Below, one piece after another: positions 1 through 12,873 of a DNA stretch of 59,195 bases. Position numbers and translations under genes: made by a program. How positions within the stretch are numbered: the first letter of the stretch is position 1; every line of letters starts with the position of its first letter. Origin of the DNA: Thiomonas sp. X19 (GTDB taxonomy: Bacteria > Pseudomonadota > Gammaproteobacteria > Burkholderiales > Burkholderiaceae_C); the NCBI RefSeq assembly GCF_900089495.1, contig NZ_LT605203.1:3507041-3566235 (forward strand), read 5' to 3'. The notes below the pieces were generated by a model. That model made no database searches and had not been told where the DNA came from. It saw only the letters and a list, made by a program, of their open reading frames with translations.

Positions 1-136
1 TCCCAGACGGGCCGACTCCACGGCGCCACTGCCGGAAAATCCGAGTCCTCTGCCTTGAATTCGGCCCGCTTGCCCTCAAATCCTGCGCAGATTTGCATTT
101 TTTCGGTCCAAGCCCAACTCACCTGCCCATATCTCC

Positions 137-709
137 ATGTCGTCAGCCGAACAACCCACCACACCCCAGCCCGTCGATCTCCAGGCTGCAGACTCGCCTC
201 AAGACGAAGCGCCTGACGCACTCGAGCAAGCCCTGAAAATCGCCCAGGATGAACTCGACACGCTGAAAGATCAATTCCTGCGCGCCAAGGCCGAGGCTGA
301 AAACACCCGGCGTCGTGCCGAAGAGGAAACCGCGAAGGCGCGCAAATTCGCCGTGGAAGCCATGGCGCAGGAACTGCTGCCGGTGAAAGACAGCCTGGAA
401 GCTGCGCTGGCCGACACCAGCGGCAGCATCGAGGCGCTGAAGAAAGGCGTGGAACTGACCCTCAGCCAGTTGCGCGGGGCTTTCGAGCGCAGCCGCATTC
501 AGGAAGTGGCCCCGGTCGCCGGCGAGCGCTTCGACCCCAGCCGGCATCAGGCCATCACCACGGTGCCGGCGCAACAAGCCGCCAACACCGTGGTGAACGT
601 GCTGCAAAAGGGCTATGCCCTGGCCGATCGCACCCTGCGGCCGGCGATGGTGACGGTCGCTGCGGCCGCAGGACCGGCTGCAGACATGAATGACAAGCCG
701 GGTGCTTGA
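137..709 (+). CDS. grpE: GrpE nucleotide exchange factor
   Basis: A 190-residue cytoplasmic protein that releases ADP from DnaK in the Hsp70 cycle. The charged N-terminal region (about residues 30-75, rich in Glu/Lys/Arg, with [12 protein letters not shown]) is the long dimerising helix. The C-terminal beta domain shows [12 protein letters not shown] and the closing [18 protein letters not shown], both diagnostic of the family. Length is normal. It is followed by dnaK 109 bp downstream and then dnaJ, the usual heat-shock order. The first 136 bases of the window hold no recognisable gene and probably carry its promoter, but I see no clear sigma-32 site. Confidence 0.97.
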   Translation: MSSAEQPTTPQPVDLQAADSPQDEAPDALEQALKIAQDELDTLKDQFLRAKAEAENTRRRAEEETAKARKFAVEAMAQELLPVKDSLEAALADTSGSIEALKKGVELTLSQLRGAFERSRIQEVAPVAGERFDPSRHQAITTVPAQQAANTVVNVLQKGYALADRTLRPAMVTVAAAAGPAADMNDKPGA

Positions 710-818
710 ATCCCGGGGAAACGGCAGCATTTGATGCACATGAGCGCCGGGCGGCAGCCAATCATCACCACGAGCCGCCACGGCCAGCAAGAAACCAACG
801 ACAAACACGGAGTTCGAC

Positions 819-2762
<1,944 letters not shown>

Positions 2763-2806
2763 GCCGCCGCGCTGGAGAACAGGCATGCCGTTTGCATGCT
2801 GATTGC

Positions 2807-2834
2807 GGGGAGGGTGTCGTCACCCTCCCCTTTT
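2807..2834 (+). terminator. Intrinsic terminator or attenuator between dnaK and dnaJ
   Basis: A perfect 10-bp stem, GGGGAGGGTG / CACCCTCCCC, with a TCGT loop and followed by TTTTGCGTTTTT. It sits 29 bp before the dnaJ start. It may reduce read-through so that dnaJ is made at a lower level than dnaK. Confidence 0.75.
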
Positions 2835-2862
2835 GCGTTTTTCATACGGGATCGTTTCAAGC

Positions 2863-3987
2863 ATGGCCAAACGCGATTTTTACGAAATTCTGGGCGTCCC
2901 CCGCGACGCGGACGAAGACGCCCTGAAGAAGGCCTACCGCAAGCTGGCCATGAAATTCCACCCGGACCGCAACGAGGGTGACAAGGCCGCCGAAGAGCAT
3001 TTCAAGGAGGCCAAGCAGGCCTACGAAACCCTGACCGACCCGCAAAAGCGCGCCACTTACGACCGCTTTGGCCATGCCGGGGTGGACCCTTCCGCCGGTG
3101 GCATGGGCGGTGGCGCGGCTGGCGGTTTTGGCGACTTCGGCAGCATTTTCGAGGAGATTTTCGGCGGCGCCGGCAGCCGGCAACGCAGTAGCGGGCAGCA
3201 GGTGTATCGCGGCTCGGACCTCAGCTACTCGCTCAGCCTGTCACTGGAAGAAGCCGCGCTCGGGGTGAACAAATCGTTGCGCATCCCATCGTGGGATAAC
3301 TGCGACACCTGCGGCGGCAGCGGCGCCAAGCCCGGCACCAAGCCCAAGGCCTGCCCGACCTGCAAGGGCAGTGGCGCCACCACGCAGCGCATGGGCCCAT
3401 TCGCCATGCAGCACACCTGCTCGACCTGCGGCGGCACCGGCAAGATCATCCCCGAGCCCTGCACCACCTGCCACGGCCTGGGGCGCGTCCAGCGGCAGAA
3501 AACCCTGGAGGTGCAAATTCCCGCCGGCATCGACACCGGCATGCGCATCCGCTCCAGCGGCAACGGCGAACCGGGTGTGAACGGCGGGCCTTCGGGCGAC
3601 CTCTACGTTGAAATCCAGATCAAGCCGCACAGCATTTTCGAGCGCGACGGTGACGATCTGCACTGCAAGATTCCGGTCAGCATGACCGCTGCCGCGCTGG
3701 GTTCGCGCATCGAGGTACCCACCCTCTCCGGCCCGGCCGAGATCGACCTGCCCGAGGGCACGCAGTCGGGCAAGACCCTGCGCCTGCGCGGCAAGGGAAT
3801 CAAGGGCATCCACGCCGGCCACCCCGGCGACCTGTACTGCCATATTCAGGTGGAAACACCAGTGAAACTGAGCGAGGAACAGCGCCGCATGCTGGAGCAG
3901 CTCGACGAGTCGTTCAAGCGCGGCGGCGACCGCCACTCTCCCGGGGGCAAGACCTGGGGCGACAAGGTCCGGGACTTTTTCAAATAA
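2863..3987 (+). CDS. dnaJ: Co-chaperone DnaJ (Hsp40)
   Basis: Stimulates the DnaK ATPase and delivers unfolded substrates. Start chosen at [12 protein letters not shown], the universal N-terminus; an upstream in-frame ATG at 2803 falls within the terminator and is rejected. Domains in order: J domain (residues 1-70) with HPD at 33-35, a Gly/Phe-rich region at about 75-120, four zinc-binding CxxCxGxG repeats ([32 protein letters not shown]), then the C-terminal substrate domains. At 374 residues it is a full-length type I DnaJ. Confidence 0.98.
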   Translation: MAKRDFYEILGVPRDADEDALKKAYRKLAMKFHPDRNEGDKAAEEHFKEAKQAYETLTDPQKRATYDRFGHAGVDPSAGGMGGGAAGGFGDFGSIFEEIFGGAGSRQRSSGQQVYRGSDLSYSLSLSLEEAALGVNKSLRIPSWDNCDTCGGSGAKPGTKPKACPTCKGSGATTQRMGPFAMQHTCSTCGGTGKIIPEPCTTCHGLGRVQRQKTLEVQIPAGIDTGMRIRSSGNGEPGVNGGPSGDLYVEIQIKPHSIFERDGDDLHCKIPVSMTAAALGSRIEVPTLSGPAEIDLPEGTQSGKTLRLRGKGIKGIHAGHPGDLYCHIQVETPVKLSEEQRRMLEQLDESFKRGGDRHSPGGKTWGDKVRDFFK

Positions 3988-4046
3988 GTTCGTGCCGCCC
4001 CGGTGCGACAATTCGCGCCTTCCCATCCAACGTCCAACAAGCCATC

Positions 4047-5151
4047 ATGGAAGCCGAACAACTCAACGCCCTCTCCGCCCAACTGCGCGACCTGTCCGCG
4101 CGCACGCGCTCGCTCCGGGGGTATCTTTGACTACGACGCCAAGTCGGCCCGTCTGAGGGAGGTCAGCGCCGCGCTGGAAGACCCCAAGGTCTGGGACGAC
4201 CCCAAGCGCGCGCAGGAGCTGGGCAAGGAAAACCGCGGGCTGGAAGCCGTGGTGCTGGAGATCGAGCGCATCGAGCGTGAACTGGCGGACGAGCAGGAGC
4301 TGTTCGAGCTGTCGCGCGACGAGGGCGACGACGCAACCCTGCTGTCGATCGAAGCCGATGTGCAAGCCACCGCCAAGCGCGTGGAAGACATGGAATTCCG
4401 CCGCATGTTCTCCAACCCGATGGACCCCGGCAACTGCTTCATCGACATTCAGGCCGGCGCCGGCGGCACCGAAGCCTGCGACTGGGCTTCCATGCTGCTG
4501 CGCCAATACCTGCGCTACAGCGAGCGCCAGGGCTTCAGGGTCGAGGTGCTGGAAGAATCCGCCGGCGACGTTGCCGGGGTGAAGAGCGCCTCCATCAAGG
4601 TGGAAGGCGATTACGCCTACGGCAAGTTGCGGACCGAAACCGGCGTGCACCGGCTGGTGCGCAAAAGCCCGTTCGACTCCTCCGGCGGGCGCCACACCAG
4701 CTTCGCCAGCGTGTTCATCTACCCCGAGGTGGATGACTCGATCGAGATCGACATCAACCCGGCCGATGTCCGCATCGACACCTTCCGCGCCAGCGGCGCC
4801 GGCGGCCAGCACATCAACAAGACCGATTCGGCGGTGCGCATCACCCATGTGCCCACCGGCATCGTCGTGCAATGCCAGAACGACCGCTCGCAGCACAAGA
4901 ACCGTGCCGAGGCCTGGGCCATGCTGCGCTCGCGCCTGTTCGAGCACGAGCTGCGCAAGCGCCAGGCCGAACAGCAAAAGCTGGAAGACAGCAAGAGCGA
5001 CGTCGGCTGGGGCCACCAGATTCGCAGCTATGTGCTAGACCAGAGCCGCATCAAGGACCTGCGCACCGGGGTGGAAATCTCCAACACCCAGAAGGTGCTC
5101 GACGGCGACCTCGACGACTTCATCTCCGCCAGCCTGAAACAAGGGCTGTGA
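4047..5151 (+). CDS. prfB: Peptide chain release factor 2 (with programmed +1 frameshift)
   Basis: Recognises UAA and UGA stop codons. Translation starts at ATG 4047 ([13 protein letters not shown]) and meets an in-frame TGA at 4128-4130 after 27 codons; a +1 shift at CTT TGA C puts ribosomes into the frame that runs to 5151, giving about 367 residues. The mature part carries SPF (stop-codon recognition, in [11 protein letters not shown]) and GGQ (peptidyl-tRNA hydrolysis, in [10 protein letters not shown]). Coordinates are therefore join(4047..4127,4129..5151). The frameshift is autoregulatory: low RF2 favours the shift and more RF2 is made. Confidence 0.97.
4117..4131 (+). promoter_or_regulatory. 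prfB recoding site (+1 frameshift)
   Basis: The sequence CGGGGGTATCTTTGAC combines an internal Shine-Dalgarno-like GGGGG, the slippery CTT codon and the TGA C stop context. It is nearly identical to the well-known Escherichia coli site. Confidence 0.95.
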
Positions 5152-5206
5152 GCCCGTCGCGCCGTTTTCAGCCGCCCTCGCCCCAGCGTCCCAAAGCATC
5201 AACCGG

Positions 5207-7864
5207 ATGACCGCCATGCGCACCGACCAAGCTCCCGTGATCTCCCGCCTGCAGTACGCCAAACCGGCCTATGCCATCGACCAGGTCACGCTGGAATTCG
5301 ACCTCGACCCCGATCGCACCCGGGTGAAAAACCGCATGCAGCTGCGCCGCCTGGCCGACGCCTCGGCCGACGCGCCGCTGCTGCTCGACGGCGAGGACCT
5401 GACGCTGCAATCGCTCACCGTGGACGGCAAGGCCTGGGTCTACGCCGCAACCGACGGCGGCATCCGGCTGGACAAGCTGCCAGACGCCTTTCAGCTCGAC
5501 ATCGTCACCGCCTGCTCCCCGCGCGCCAATACGCGCTTGTCGGGCCTGTACCTGTCGGGCGATGCCTTCTTCACCCAATGCGAGGCCGAGGGCTTTCGCC
5601 GCATCACCTACTGGCCCGACCGTCCGGACGTGATGAGCCGTTTCACCGTGGTGCTGCGCGCCGACAAGGCCAAGTACCCGGTGCTGCTGTCCAATGGCAA
5701 CCTCAAAAGCCAGCGCCCGCTCGACGATGGCCGCATGGAAGCGGTGTGGGAAGACCCCTTCCCCAAGCCCAGCTATCTGTTCGCGCTGGTGGCCGGGCGC
5801 TTGGTGTGCCGCGAGCAGCGCATCCGGGCTGCCGATGGCCGCGAGCATCTGCTGCAGGTGTATGTGCGCGAGGGCGACCTGGACAAGACCGAGCACGCCA
5901 TGCAGTCCCTGGTGCATTCGGTGGCCTGGGACGAGCAGCGCTTCGGCCTGAGCCTGGACCTCGACCGCTTCATGATCGTCGCCGTGAGCGACTTCAATAT
6001 GGGCGCGATGGAGAACAAGGGCCTCAACGTCTTCAACACCAAGTACGTGCTGGCCAACCCCGCCACCGCCACCGATGCCGATTACATGAACATCGAGTCG
6101 GTGATCGGCCACGAGTATTTCCACAACTGGACCGGCAACCGCATCACCTGCCGCGACTGGTTTCAGCTCAGCCTGAAGGAAGGCCTCACCGTGTTCCGCG
6201 ATCAGGAATTCAGCCAGGATCTGGCGGCGCAAAGCGGCGGCGAATCGGCACGCGCGGTCAAGCGCATCGAAGACGTGCGTGGCCTGCGCGCGGTGCAGTT
6301 CCCCGAGGACGCCGGCCCCATGGCCCACCCGGTGCGGCCCGACAGCTATGTCGCCATCGACAACTTCTACACCCCCACGGTCTACGAAAAAGGGGCCGAA
6401 GTCGTGCGCATGATGCAAACGCTCGTCGGCCGCGCCGGCTTCGCTGCCGGCATGAAGCTCTACTTCGCCCGCCACGACGGCCAGGCCGTGACCTGCGACG
6501 ACTTCCTCGCCGCCATGGCCGACGCCAACCCCGGCTCGGCGCTCGAGACGCACCGTGCCCAGTTCAGCCTGTGGTACGCCCAGGCTGGCACGCCGCGCCT
6601 GCGCGCCGCCGGCCAGTATGACGCCGCCGCCCGCAGCTACACCCTCAGCTTGACGCAGGCCTGCCCCGCCACACCCGGCCAGCCTGAGAAGCAGGCGCAA
6701 ATCATTCCCTTGCGCCTGGGCCTCTTGGCCCGCAGTGGCGAGGCGCTGAGCTTCAGCGTGGAAGCCGGCGCGCGCGGCACCGATGCCCTGCTCGTGCTCA
6801 CCCAGCCGCAGCAGAGCTTCGTGCTGCACGAGGTGGATGCCGAACCCATCCCTTCGCTGCTGCGCGGCTTCTCCGCTCCGGTGCTGCTGGACGACGGCCT
6901 GAGCGACGCTGACCGTCTGGTGCTGCTGGCCCACGACACCGACCCCTTCAACCGCTGGGAAGCGGCGCAGCGCCTGGCCCTGGCCCGCCTGCTGCCCGCC
7001 GTGCAGGACGGTGGCCTCAAGCTTGACGCCACCTACCTCGACGCCCTGCGTGGCGTGTTGCACGACACCGGGCTCGATCCCGCGTTCAAGGATCTCGTGC
7101 TCACGCTGCCCAGCGAAGGCTATATCGCCGAGCAACTCGGCCAGATCGATCCCGCCCGCATCCATCAAACCCGTCAGACCATGCGCCTGGCCCTGGCGCA
7201 GCAACTGCAAGCCGACTGGGAGCAGACTTGGCATGCCCTTGCGCCTACGGGCGGCTACACCCCCGACTTCGCCGGCGCCGGCCGGCGCGGTTTGCGCAAC
7301 CTCGCCCTGTCCTACCTCAGCCTCACGGGCGACGCGGTGTGGCAAGGGCGCGCCTACCAGTTGGTGAAGGATGCGGACAATATGACCGACCGCTTCGACG
7401 CCCTCGCTGCCCTGGTGGGCTGCCGCGCCGAGTTGGCCCAGGCTGCGCTGGAACGCTTTGCCGCGCAGTTCGCGCACGAGCCGCTGGTGATGGACAAATG
7501 GTTCGCGCTGCAGGCCACCGCGCCGGGGGTCGAGGTCAGCGCCATCCGCACCCTGATGCAGCGCCCCGACTTCAGCATTCGCAACCCCAATCGCGCGCGC
7601 AGCGTCATTTCCACGTTCTGCCAGGGCAACCCCGGCGCCTTCCACCGCACCGACGGCGCTGGCTATGGCTTCTGGGCCGAGCAGGTGCGCACGCTCGACG
7701 CCATCAACCCGCAAGTCGCCGCCCGTCTCGCCCGCGCGCTGGACCGCTGGCGCAAACTCACGCCGTCGTACGCCCAAGTGGTCGAGCCCATCATGCGCGA
7801 CCTGGCGGCCCATCCAGGACTATCGGCCGACACCCGCGAGATCCTGGGCAAGGCCCTGGCCTGA
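5207..7864 (+). CDS. pepN: Aminopeptidase N (M1 family)
   Basis: Zinc metallo-aminopeptidase of 885 residues, cytoplasmic, removing N-terminal residues from peptides. The exopeptidase motif GAMEN is at residues 266-270 and the zinc site HEYFHN at 302-307, with the third ligand Glu at 325 in LKEGLT. Full length for the bacterial PepN subgroup. A second in-frame ATG nine bases on (5216) is an equally possible start. It lies 55 bp after prfB and 65 bp before fbp. Confidence 0.96.
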   Translation: MTAMRTDQAPVISRLQYAKPAYAIDQVTLEFDLDPDRTRVKNRMQLRRLADASADAPLLLDGEDLTLQSLTVDGKAWVYAATDGGIRLDKLPDAFQLDIVTACSPRANTRLSGLYLSGDAFFTQCEAEGFRRITYWPDRPDVMSRFTVVLRADKAKYPVLLSNGNLKSQRPLDDGRMEAVWEDPFPKPSYLFALVAGRLVCREQRIRAADGREHLLQVYVREGDLDKTEHAMQSLVHSVAWDEQRFGLSLDLDRFMIVAVSDFNMGAMENKGLNVFNTKYVLANPATATDADYMNIESVIGHEYFHNWTGNRITCRDWFQLSLKEGLTVFRDQEFSQDLAAQSGGESARAVKRIEDVRGLRAVQFPEDAGPMAHPVRPDSYVAIDNFYTPTVYEKGAEVVRMMQTLVGRAGFAAGMKLYFARHDGQAVTCDDFLAAMADANPGSALETHRAQFSLWYAQAGTPRLRAAGQYDAAARSYTLSLTQACPATPGQPEKQAQIIPLRLGLLARSGEALSFSVEAGARGTDALLVLTQPQQSFVLHEVDAEPIPSLLRGFSAPVLLDDGLSDADRLVLLAHDTDPFNRWEAAQRLALARLLPAVQDGGLKLDATYLDALRGVLHDTGLDPAFKDLVLTLPSEGYIAEQLGQIDPARIHQTRQTMRLALAQQLQADWEQTWHALAPTGGYTPDFAGAGRRGLRNLALSYLSLTGDAVWQGRAYQLVKDADNMTDRFDALAALVGCRAELAQAALERFAAQFAHEPLVMDKWFALQATAPGVEVSAIRTLMQRPDFSIRNPNRARSVISTFCQGNPGAFHRTDGAGYGFWAEQVRTLDAINPQVAARLARALDRWRKLTPSYAQVVEPIMRDLAAHPGLSADTREILGKALA

Positions 7865-7929
7865 ACAGCCGCACTGGTCAGTTCCACATCACCCCAGCTG
7901 CACATCACCCCAATACTCAGGAAACCCCG

Positions 7930-8943
7930 ATGTCCGACACCACCATCAGCCTGTCGCGCTGGCTCATCGAGCAAGAACGCACCCACGGCCATATTCCCGG
8001 CTCGCTGCGCCTGCTCATCGAGCAGGTGGCACGCGCCTGCAAGCGCATCAGCCACGCCGTGAACAAGGGGGCCAGCGCCGGCATCATGGGCAGCGCCGGC
8101 AGCGAGAACATCCAGGGCGAGGTGCAGAAAAAGCTCGACGTCATCGCCAACGACGTGCTGCTGGAAGCCAACGAATGGGGCGGCCACCTGGCCGCCATGG
8201 CCTCGGAGGAATTGGAGCGCATCCACGTCATTCCCCACCGCTACCCGCGCGGCGAATACCTGCTGATGTTCGACCCGCTCGACGGCTCCAGCAATATCGA
8301 GGTCAACGTCACCATCGGCACCATCTTCTCGGTGCTGCACCTGGCCGATGGCGTCAGCGAAGTCGGGCCCGAGCATTTCCTGCAGCCCGGGCGCCAGCAA
8401 GTGGCCGCCGGCTACTGCACCTACGGCCCGCAAACCACGCTGGTGCTCACGCTCGGCCACGGCGTGACGGTGTTCACCCTCGACAGCAGCCAGGGCAGTT
8501 TCGTGCTGACGCAGGAAGGCCTGCGCATCCCCGAGTCCACCCGCGAGTTCTCCATCAATATGTCGAACCTGCGCCACTGGGCACCGCCCGTGCAGCGCTA
8601 CATCGACGAATGCCTGCAAGGCAAGGACGGCCCGCGCGGCAAGGACTTCAATATGCGCTGGGTCGGCAGCATGGTGGCCGACGTGCACCGCGTGCTCGCC
8701 CGTGGCGGCGTCTTTCTCTACCCCTGGGACCGGCGCGAACCCGACCGCGCCGGCAAGCTGCGCCTGCTGTACGAAGCCAACCCCATGGCCCTGCTGGTGG
8801 AACAAGCCGGCGGCATGGCCATGGCCGGCACTGAGCGCATCCTCGACATCCAGCCGACCAGCCTGCACCAACGCGCCGCGGTCATGCTGGGCAGCAGCGA
8901 AGAGGTTGCCCTGCTGCAGAAGTATCACCAAGAAGCACAGTAA
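7930..8943 (+). CDS. fbp: Fructose-1,6-bisphosphatase class I
   Basis: Hydrolyses fructose 1,6-bisphosphate to fructose 6-phosphate in gluconeogenesis and, in autotrophs, the Calvin cycle. Start at ATG 7930 ([12 protein letters not shown]), giving 337 residues, the family length. The metal-binding signature [20 protein letters not shown] is intact, as are YCTYGPQTT and the C-terminal [12 protein letters not shown] with the substrate-binding loop. It is the last chromosomal protein gene before the tRNA used as integration site. Confidence 0.96.
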   Translation: MSDTTISLSRWLIEQERTHGHIPGSLRLLIEQVARACKRISHAVNKGASAGIMGSAGSENIQGEVQKKLDVIANDVLLEANEWGGHLAAMASEELERIHVIPHRYPRGEYLLMFDPLDGSSNIEVNVTIGTIFSVLHLADGVSEVGPEHFLQPGRQQVAAGYCTYGPQTTLVLTLGHGVTVFTLDSSQGSFVLTQEGLRIPESTREFSINMSNLRHWAPPVQRYIDECLQGKDGPRGKDFNMRWVGSMVADVHRVLARGGVFLYPWDRREPDRAGKLRLLYEANPMALLVEQAGGMAMAGTERILDIQPTSLHQRAAVMLGSSEEVALLQKYHQEAQ

Positions 8944-9024
8944 ATGCCGACGACCAGACGCGAACCCGGCTGGGTCAGATCGTCCGTTTCGCGCGCTGGA
9001 TCGGTTAAGATTTCGCGTTTTGCC

Positions 9025-9100
9025 GCCGGTGTAGCTCAGTTGGTAGAGCAGCTCATTCGTAATGAGAAGGTCGAGGGTTCGATTCCTTTCACCGGCACCA
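9025..9100 (+). tRNA. tRNA-Thr (anticodon CGT)
   Basis: 76 nt with encoded CCA. Acceptor stem GCCGGTG pairs with CACCGGC; D arm GCTC/GAGC; the anticodon loop TTCGTAA carries CGT, which reads ACG (Thr). The T arm contains GGGTTCGATTCC. The 3' 45 nt are duplicated at 44695-44739, so this gene is the attachment site of the integrated element and stays intact after insertion. Confidence 0.96.
9056..9100 (+). repeat. attL (direct repeat with attR)
   Basis: 45 bp running from TTCGT of the anticodon loop to the terminal CCA, identical to 44695-44739. The base preceding the identity differs (A here, T at the right copy), which fixes its left limit. Confidence 0.95.
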
Positions 9101-9170
9101 GAATTTCCAAGCTAAATCAGTGACTTACAGAATCATTCGTTGTCACTGATATGCAGCGATTATCCCCGAT

Positions 9171-9211
9171 TGCTGCAAAAATTGCAGCAGGATTGCAGCA
9201 CTGATGCAGCA
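9171..9211. promoter_or_regulatory. Putative integrase arm-type sites, left end
   Basis: Cluster of TTGCAGCA words: an inverted copy TGCTGCAA at 9171-9178, ATTGCAGCA at 9181-9189 and 9192-9200, and ATGCAGCA at 9204-9211. The same word recurs at 44612-44631 just inside attR. Paired sets flanking both core sites are what arm-binding sites of a tyrosine integrase look like; this role is inferred. A 9-bp inverted repeat ATCAGTGAC/GTCACTGAT (9116-9150) lies beside them. Confidence 0.5.
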
Positions 9212-9354
9212 TCCGCGCAGCGCAAACCACCTTGCGCAGGCACTCAAAACAATAAAAAAGAATGTTTGCCAATGTGGATTGGCATGCGTTGCAGGGCCGC
9301 TGTTTGCGTTGGCAGGCGACAATCGAGGTACGACCAGCCGTCACCGACAGCCTC

Positions 9355-9600
9355 ATGCCCAGCCTCTCCCGCATCGAAATCCGCAGCCGCTTGTCCGCCT
9401 TCGCCAAGGAGTGGCAAGACGCCCATAGCGAGGCCGCCGATGCGAAGACGTTCTGGCTGCGGTTCTATAAGTGCTACGGCATCCGCGCCGAGTCGGCCAC
9501 TCGGCTACATCAAGCAAATCCCGGCATCGATGTAGCACCTCGCTTTCTCCTTACAGCGGCGCGCGCGACGTCCAGGAGACCAGATAGCATAAGGGACTGA
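9355..9600 (+). pseudogene. Remnant of an MmeI-like/class I DNA methyltransferase N-terminus
   Basis: The peptide from ATG 9355 begins MPSLSRIEIRSRLSAFAKEW and continues with EAADAKTFWLRFYKCYGI. This pattern (RL..F...W.....E......FW..F...FGI) is the extreme N-terminus of large MmeI-like restriction-modification proteins. After GIRAESAT the similarity stops, and the frame ends at 9600 without any helicase or methylase domain. I read it as the 5' scrap of a replaced restriction gene, left beside attL. The rest of 9101-9653 holds arm-site repeats and no other gene. Confidence 0.45.
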
Positions 9601-9653
9601 GGACTACACAACAAATTCAAGAAACGGCGCCCCTGGCCGATGGGCAAGACAAG

Positions 9654-12600
9654 ATGAGCGATCTGTTTTTCGAGAAGCCGATTCTCAATTTCCCCTACGC
9701 CTATCCAATTCGCCATTGGGAACTCGATTCATCAGGGCAACCAACTCAGAAAATCGTCGAGTCGCGCAGGCGCGCCGAGTTCATCACACCGATCCCCAAG
9801 CCCAAGAAGCAAAACGGCGCTGTCAAGCAAGAATCCTTGCTATTCGACGAAGGCAAAGGCCTTTCGACCCAAGAGCAGCAGTACGACCACACTGCTGTCA
9901 TTAACGCGGTGCGGCAGGAAGTGGACAAGTGGCGTGCCCTACCTAACCCGAATGATTGGCGTGTCACGCCTGAAACCGCACGCCTTCTCCAACACTGGCG
10001 CCATCACAATTTCAGCAGCGTGCGTCCGTTCTTCTGCCAAGTGGAGGCCGTGGAAACAGCCATCTGGCTGACCGAGGTGGCACCGCAGATTGGTAAGACC
10101 GGCCAGACCTTCATTGATCACTTGGCACGCGCCAATCACGACGCCAACCCGGAGCTAATGAGGCTGGCCCTCAAGCTGGCGACCGGGGCGGGAAAGACCA
10201 CCGTCATGGCCATGCTCATCGCTTGGCAGACGATCAATGCGGTGCGCCGGCCGACCAGCAAGAAGTTCACCCGCGGCTTCCTGGTCGTGACGCCGGGTCT
10301 GACCATTCGCGACCGGTTGCGTGTGCTCCAGCCAAACGATCCCGACAGCTACTTCAAGAGCCGCGAGCTGGTTCCTGGCGACATGCTGGGTGACATGGAG
10401 CGTGCCAAAATCGTCATCACCAACTACCACAGCTTCAAATTGCGAGAGCGTATGGAGTTGTCCAAGGGCGGTCGTCTGCTGCTGCAAGGCCGAGGGGGTG
10501 ACGAACTCAACACCTTGGAAACCGAAGGTCAGATGCTTCAGCGCGTCATGCCCGACCTGATGGGCATGGGCAACATCCTCGTCATCAACGACGAAGCCCA
10601 CCATTGCTACCGGGAAAAACCGGATGCTGCGACAGACGACGATGGCCTGAAAGGTGACGACAGGAAAGAGGCCGAACAAAACAACGAGGCCGCGCGCGTG
10701 TGGATCTCCGGCCTTGAATCCGTCAACCGTCAGCTCGGCGTTGCACGGGTTTTCGACCTCTCTGCCACCCCCTTTTTTCTGCGGGGCTCCGGCTATGCCG
10801 AAGGCACCCTGTTTCCGTGGACGATGAGCGACTTCTCGCTGATGGACGCCATCGAGTGCGGCATCGTCAAGCTGCCGCGCGTGCCGGTGGCCGACAACAT
10901 CCCCGGCGCCGAGATGCCCATGTTCCGCAATCTGTGGGAGCACATCCGCACCAAGATGCCGAAAAAGGGCCGCGGCAAGGCCGAGGGTCTGAATCCGCTC
11001 GACCTGCCCACGCAACTGCAGACGGCGCTGCAAGCGCTGTACGGCCACTACGAAAAAACCTTCGAGCTTTGGGCCAAGGAAAAAATTTCCGTGCCGCCTT
11101 GCTTCATCATCGTCTGTAACAACACATCGGCATCGAAGCTGGTCTATGACTACATCTCCGGTTTTCAGCAGCGGCGCCAGGATGGAACCAGCACACTGGT
11201 GGAAGGGCGCCTGCCGCTGTTCCGAAATTTTGATGAACACGGCAACCCGCTTGGCCGCCCGAAAACACTGCTGATCGACAGCGAGCAACTGGAATCCGGC
11301 GATGCCTTGGACGACAACTTCCGCACCATGGCCAGCGATGAGATCGAGCGCTTCCGCCGCGAAATCGTCGAGCGCACCGGAGACGTCCAGGCCGGTCAGA
11401 TCATCACCGACCAGAACTTGCTGCGCGAAGTGATGAACACCGTCGGCAAAGCCGGGCGGCTGGGCGATTCCATCCGTTGCGTCGTGTCCGTGTCTATGCT
11501 CACCGAGGGCTGGGACGCCAACACCGTCACCCATGTGCTCGGTGTGCGCGCCTTTGGAACCCAGTTGCTGTGCGAGCAGGTTATCGGTCGTGCGCTGCGC
11601 AGACAGTCCTACGAACTCAACGAAGAAGGCCTGTTCAACGTCGAGTATGCCGACGTCCTCGGCATTCCCTTCGACTTCACCGCCAAGCCTGTGATTGCCC
11701 CGCCGCAAAAACCGCGCGAGACAGTGCAAGTCAAAGCCGTGCGCCCGGATCGCGAAGCGCTGGAGATCGAATTTCCGCGTGTGCAGGGCTACCGTGCCGA
11801 GTTGCCCGAAGAGCGGCTGACTGCTGAATTCAATGCCGACTCTGTTCTCGAACTGACGCCCGACCTGGTGGGCGCCACTGAAACCCGCAATTCCGGCATC
11901 ATCGGCGCCACCGTCGACTTGAACCTGGTGCACACCGGCGATGTGCGCCCCTCCCAGGTGGTGTACGAACTCACCTCGCATCTGCTGCTCAGCAAATGGC
12001 GCGATGCCAATGGCGAGCCGCAGTTGCACCTGTTCGGTCAGCTCAAGCGCATTGCCCGGCAGTGGCTCGACGGCTATCTGGTCTGCAAGGGCGGCACCTA
12101 CCCGGCGCAGCTCAAGTACAAGATGCTGGCCGACATCGCGTGTGAGCGCATCACCGCAGGTATCACCCGCGCCCTGATCGGCAGCCGCCCCATCCATGCC
12201 GTGCTCGACCCCTACAACCCCACGGGCAGCACCGCGCATGTCAACTTCAACACATCCAAGACCGAGCGCTGGGACACCAGCGGGCCGCCGCCGAAATGCC
12301 AGCTCAACTGGGTCATCCTGGACAGCGATTGGGAGGCGGAGTTCTGCCGCGTGGCCGAGGCGCATCCCCGTGTCAGGGCTTACGTCAAGAACCACAACCT
12401 CGGCTTTGACGTGCCCTACCGCTATGGCTCCGAAGTGCGCCAGTACCGACCCGACTTCATTGTGTTGGTGGATGATGGTCATGGAGATGACAACCCCCTG
12501 CACCTGGTCGTCGAGATCAAGGGCTACCGGCGCGAAGATGCCAAAGAGAAAAAATCCACCATGGACACCTACTGGGTGCCCGGCGTCAACAACCTCGGCA

Positions 12601-12713
12601 CTTACGGGCGCTGGGCCTTTTCCGAGTTCACCGACGTGTTCCAGATGCAGGCCGACTTTGCGCAGCAGGTCGAGCAAGCCTTCGACGCCATGCTCCAGGC
12701 CTACACCGCATGA
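9654..12713 (+). CDS. Type III-like restriction endonuclease, Res helicase-nuclease (BPTD_3080-like)
   Basis: A 1019-residue superfamily 2 translocase with a nuclease domain, expected to cut DNA lacking the modification made by the Mod protein encoded at 13967. Walker A is ATGAGKTT (about residue 176), Walker B/motif II NDEAHHCYRE (about 313), motif III DLSATPFF, and motif VI-like EQVIGRALRR. The C-terminus has RPDFIVLV followed by HLVVEIKGYR (about 930-955), a PD-(D/E)xK nuclease core. From memory it resembles the BPTD_3080 family restriction endonucleases. The Res, Fic, Mod order differs from classic mod-res operons. Confidence 0.85.
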   Translation: MSDLFFEKPILNFPYAYPIRHWELDSSGQPTQKIVESRRRAEFITPIPKPKKQNGAVKQESLLFDEGKGLSTQEQQYDHTAVINAVRQEVDKWRALPNPNDWRVTPETARLLQHWRHHNFSSVRPFFCQVEAVETAIWLTEVAPQIGKTGQTFIDHLARANHDANPELMRLALKLATGAGKTTVMAMLIAWQTINAVRRPTSKKFTRGFLVVTPGLTIRDRLRVLQPNDPDSYFKSRELVPGDMLGDMERAKIVITNYHSFKLRERMELSKGGRLLLQGRGGDELNTLETEGQMLQRVMPDLMGMGNILVINDEAHHCYREKPDAATDDDGLKGDDRKEAEQNNEAARVWISGLESVNRQLGVARVFDLSATPFFLRGSGYAEGTLFPWTMSDFSLMDAIECGIVKLPRVPVADNIPGAEMPMFRNLWEHIRTKMPKKGRGKAEGLNPLDLPTQLQTALQALYGHYEKTFELWAKEKISVPPCFIIVCNNTSASKLVYDYISGFQQRRQDGTSTLVEGRLPLFRNFDEHGNPLGRPKTLLIDSEQLESGDALDDNFRTMASDEIERFRREIVERTGDVQAGQIITDQNLLREVMNTVGKAGRLGDSIRCVVSVSMLTEGWDANTVTHVLGVRAFGTQLLCEQVIGRALRRQSYELNEEGLFNVEYADVLGIPFDFTAKPVIAPPQKPRETVQVKAVRPDREALEIEFPRVQGYRAELPEERLTAEFNADSVLELTPDLVGATETRNSGIIGATVDLNLVHTGDVRPSQVVYELTSHLLLSKWRDANGEPQLHLFGQLKRIARQWLDGYLVCKGGTYPAQLKYKMLADIACERITAGITRALIGSRPIHAVLDPYNPTGSTAHVNFNTSKTERWDTSGPPPKCQLNWVILDSDWEAEFCRVAEAHPRVRAYVKNHNLGFDVPYRYGSEVRQYRPDFIVLVDDGHGDDNPLHLVVEIKGYRREDAKEKKSTMDTYWVPGVNNLGTYGRWAFSEFTDVFQMQADFAQQVEQAFDAMLQAYTA

Positions 12714-12873
12714 GCGTGTCCCATCCATGCCACGATTGGCATCGTTTTTCCCCGCGTCGTGAGCACACGGGGAGGTATATGCATGGAAAATCTGGTTTTT
12801 CTATACACGTTCGGACTGACATGCATCGAGAACCAAAGTTCTCTATGCAGCTTTCGCCCTGCCAGGAACGCGC

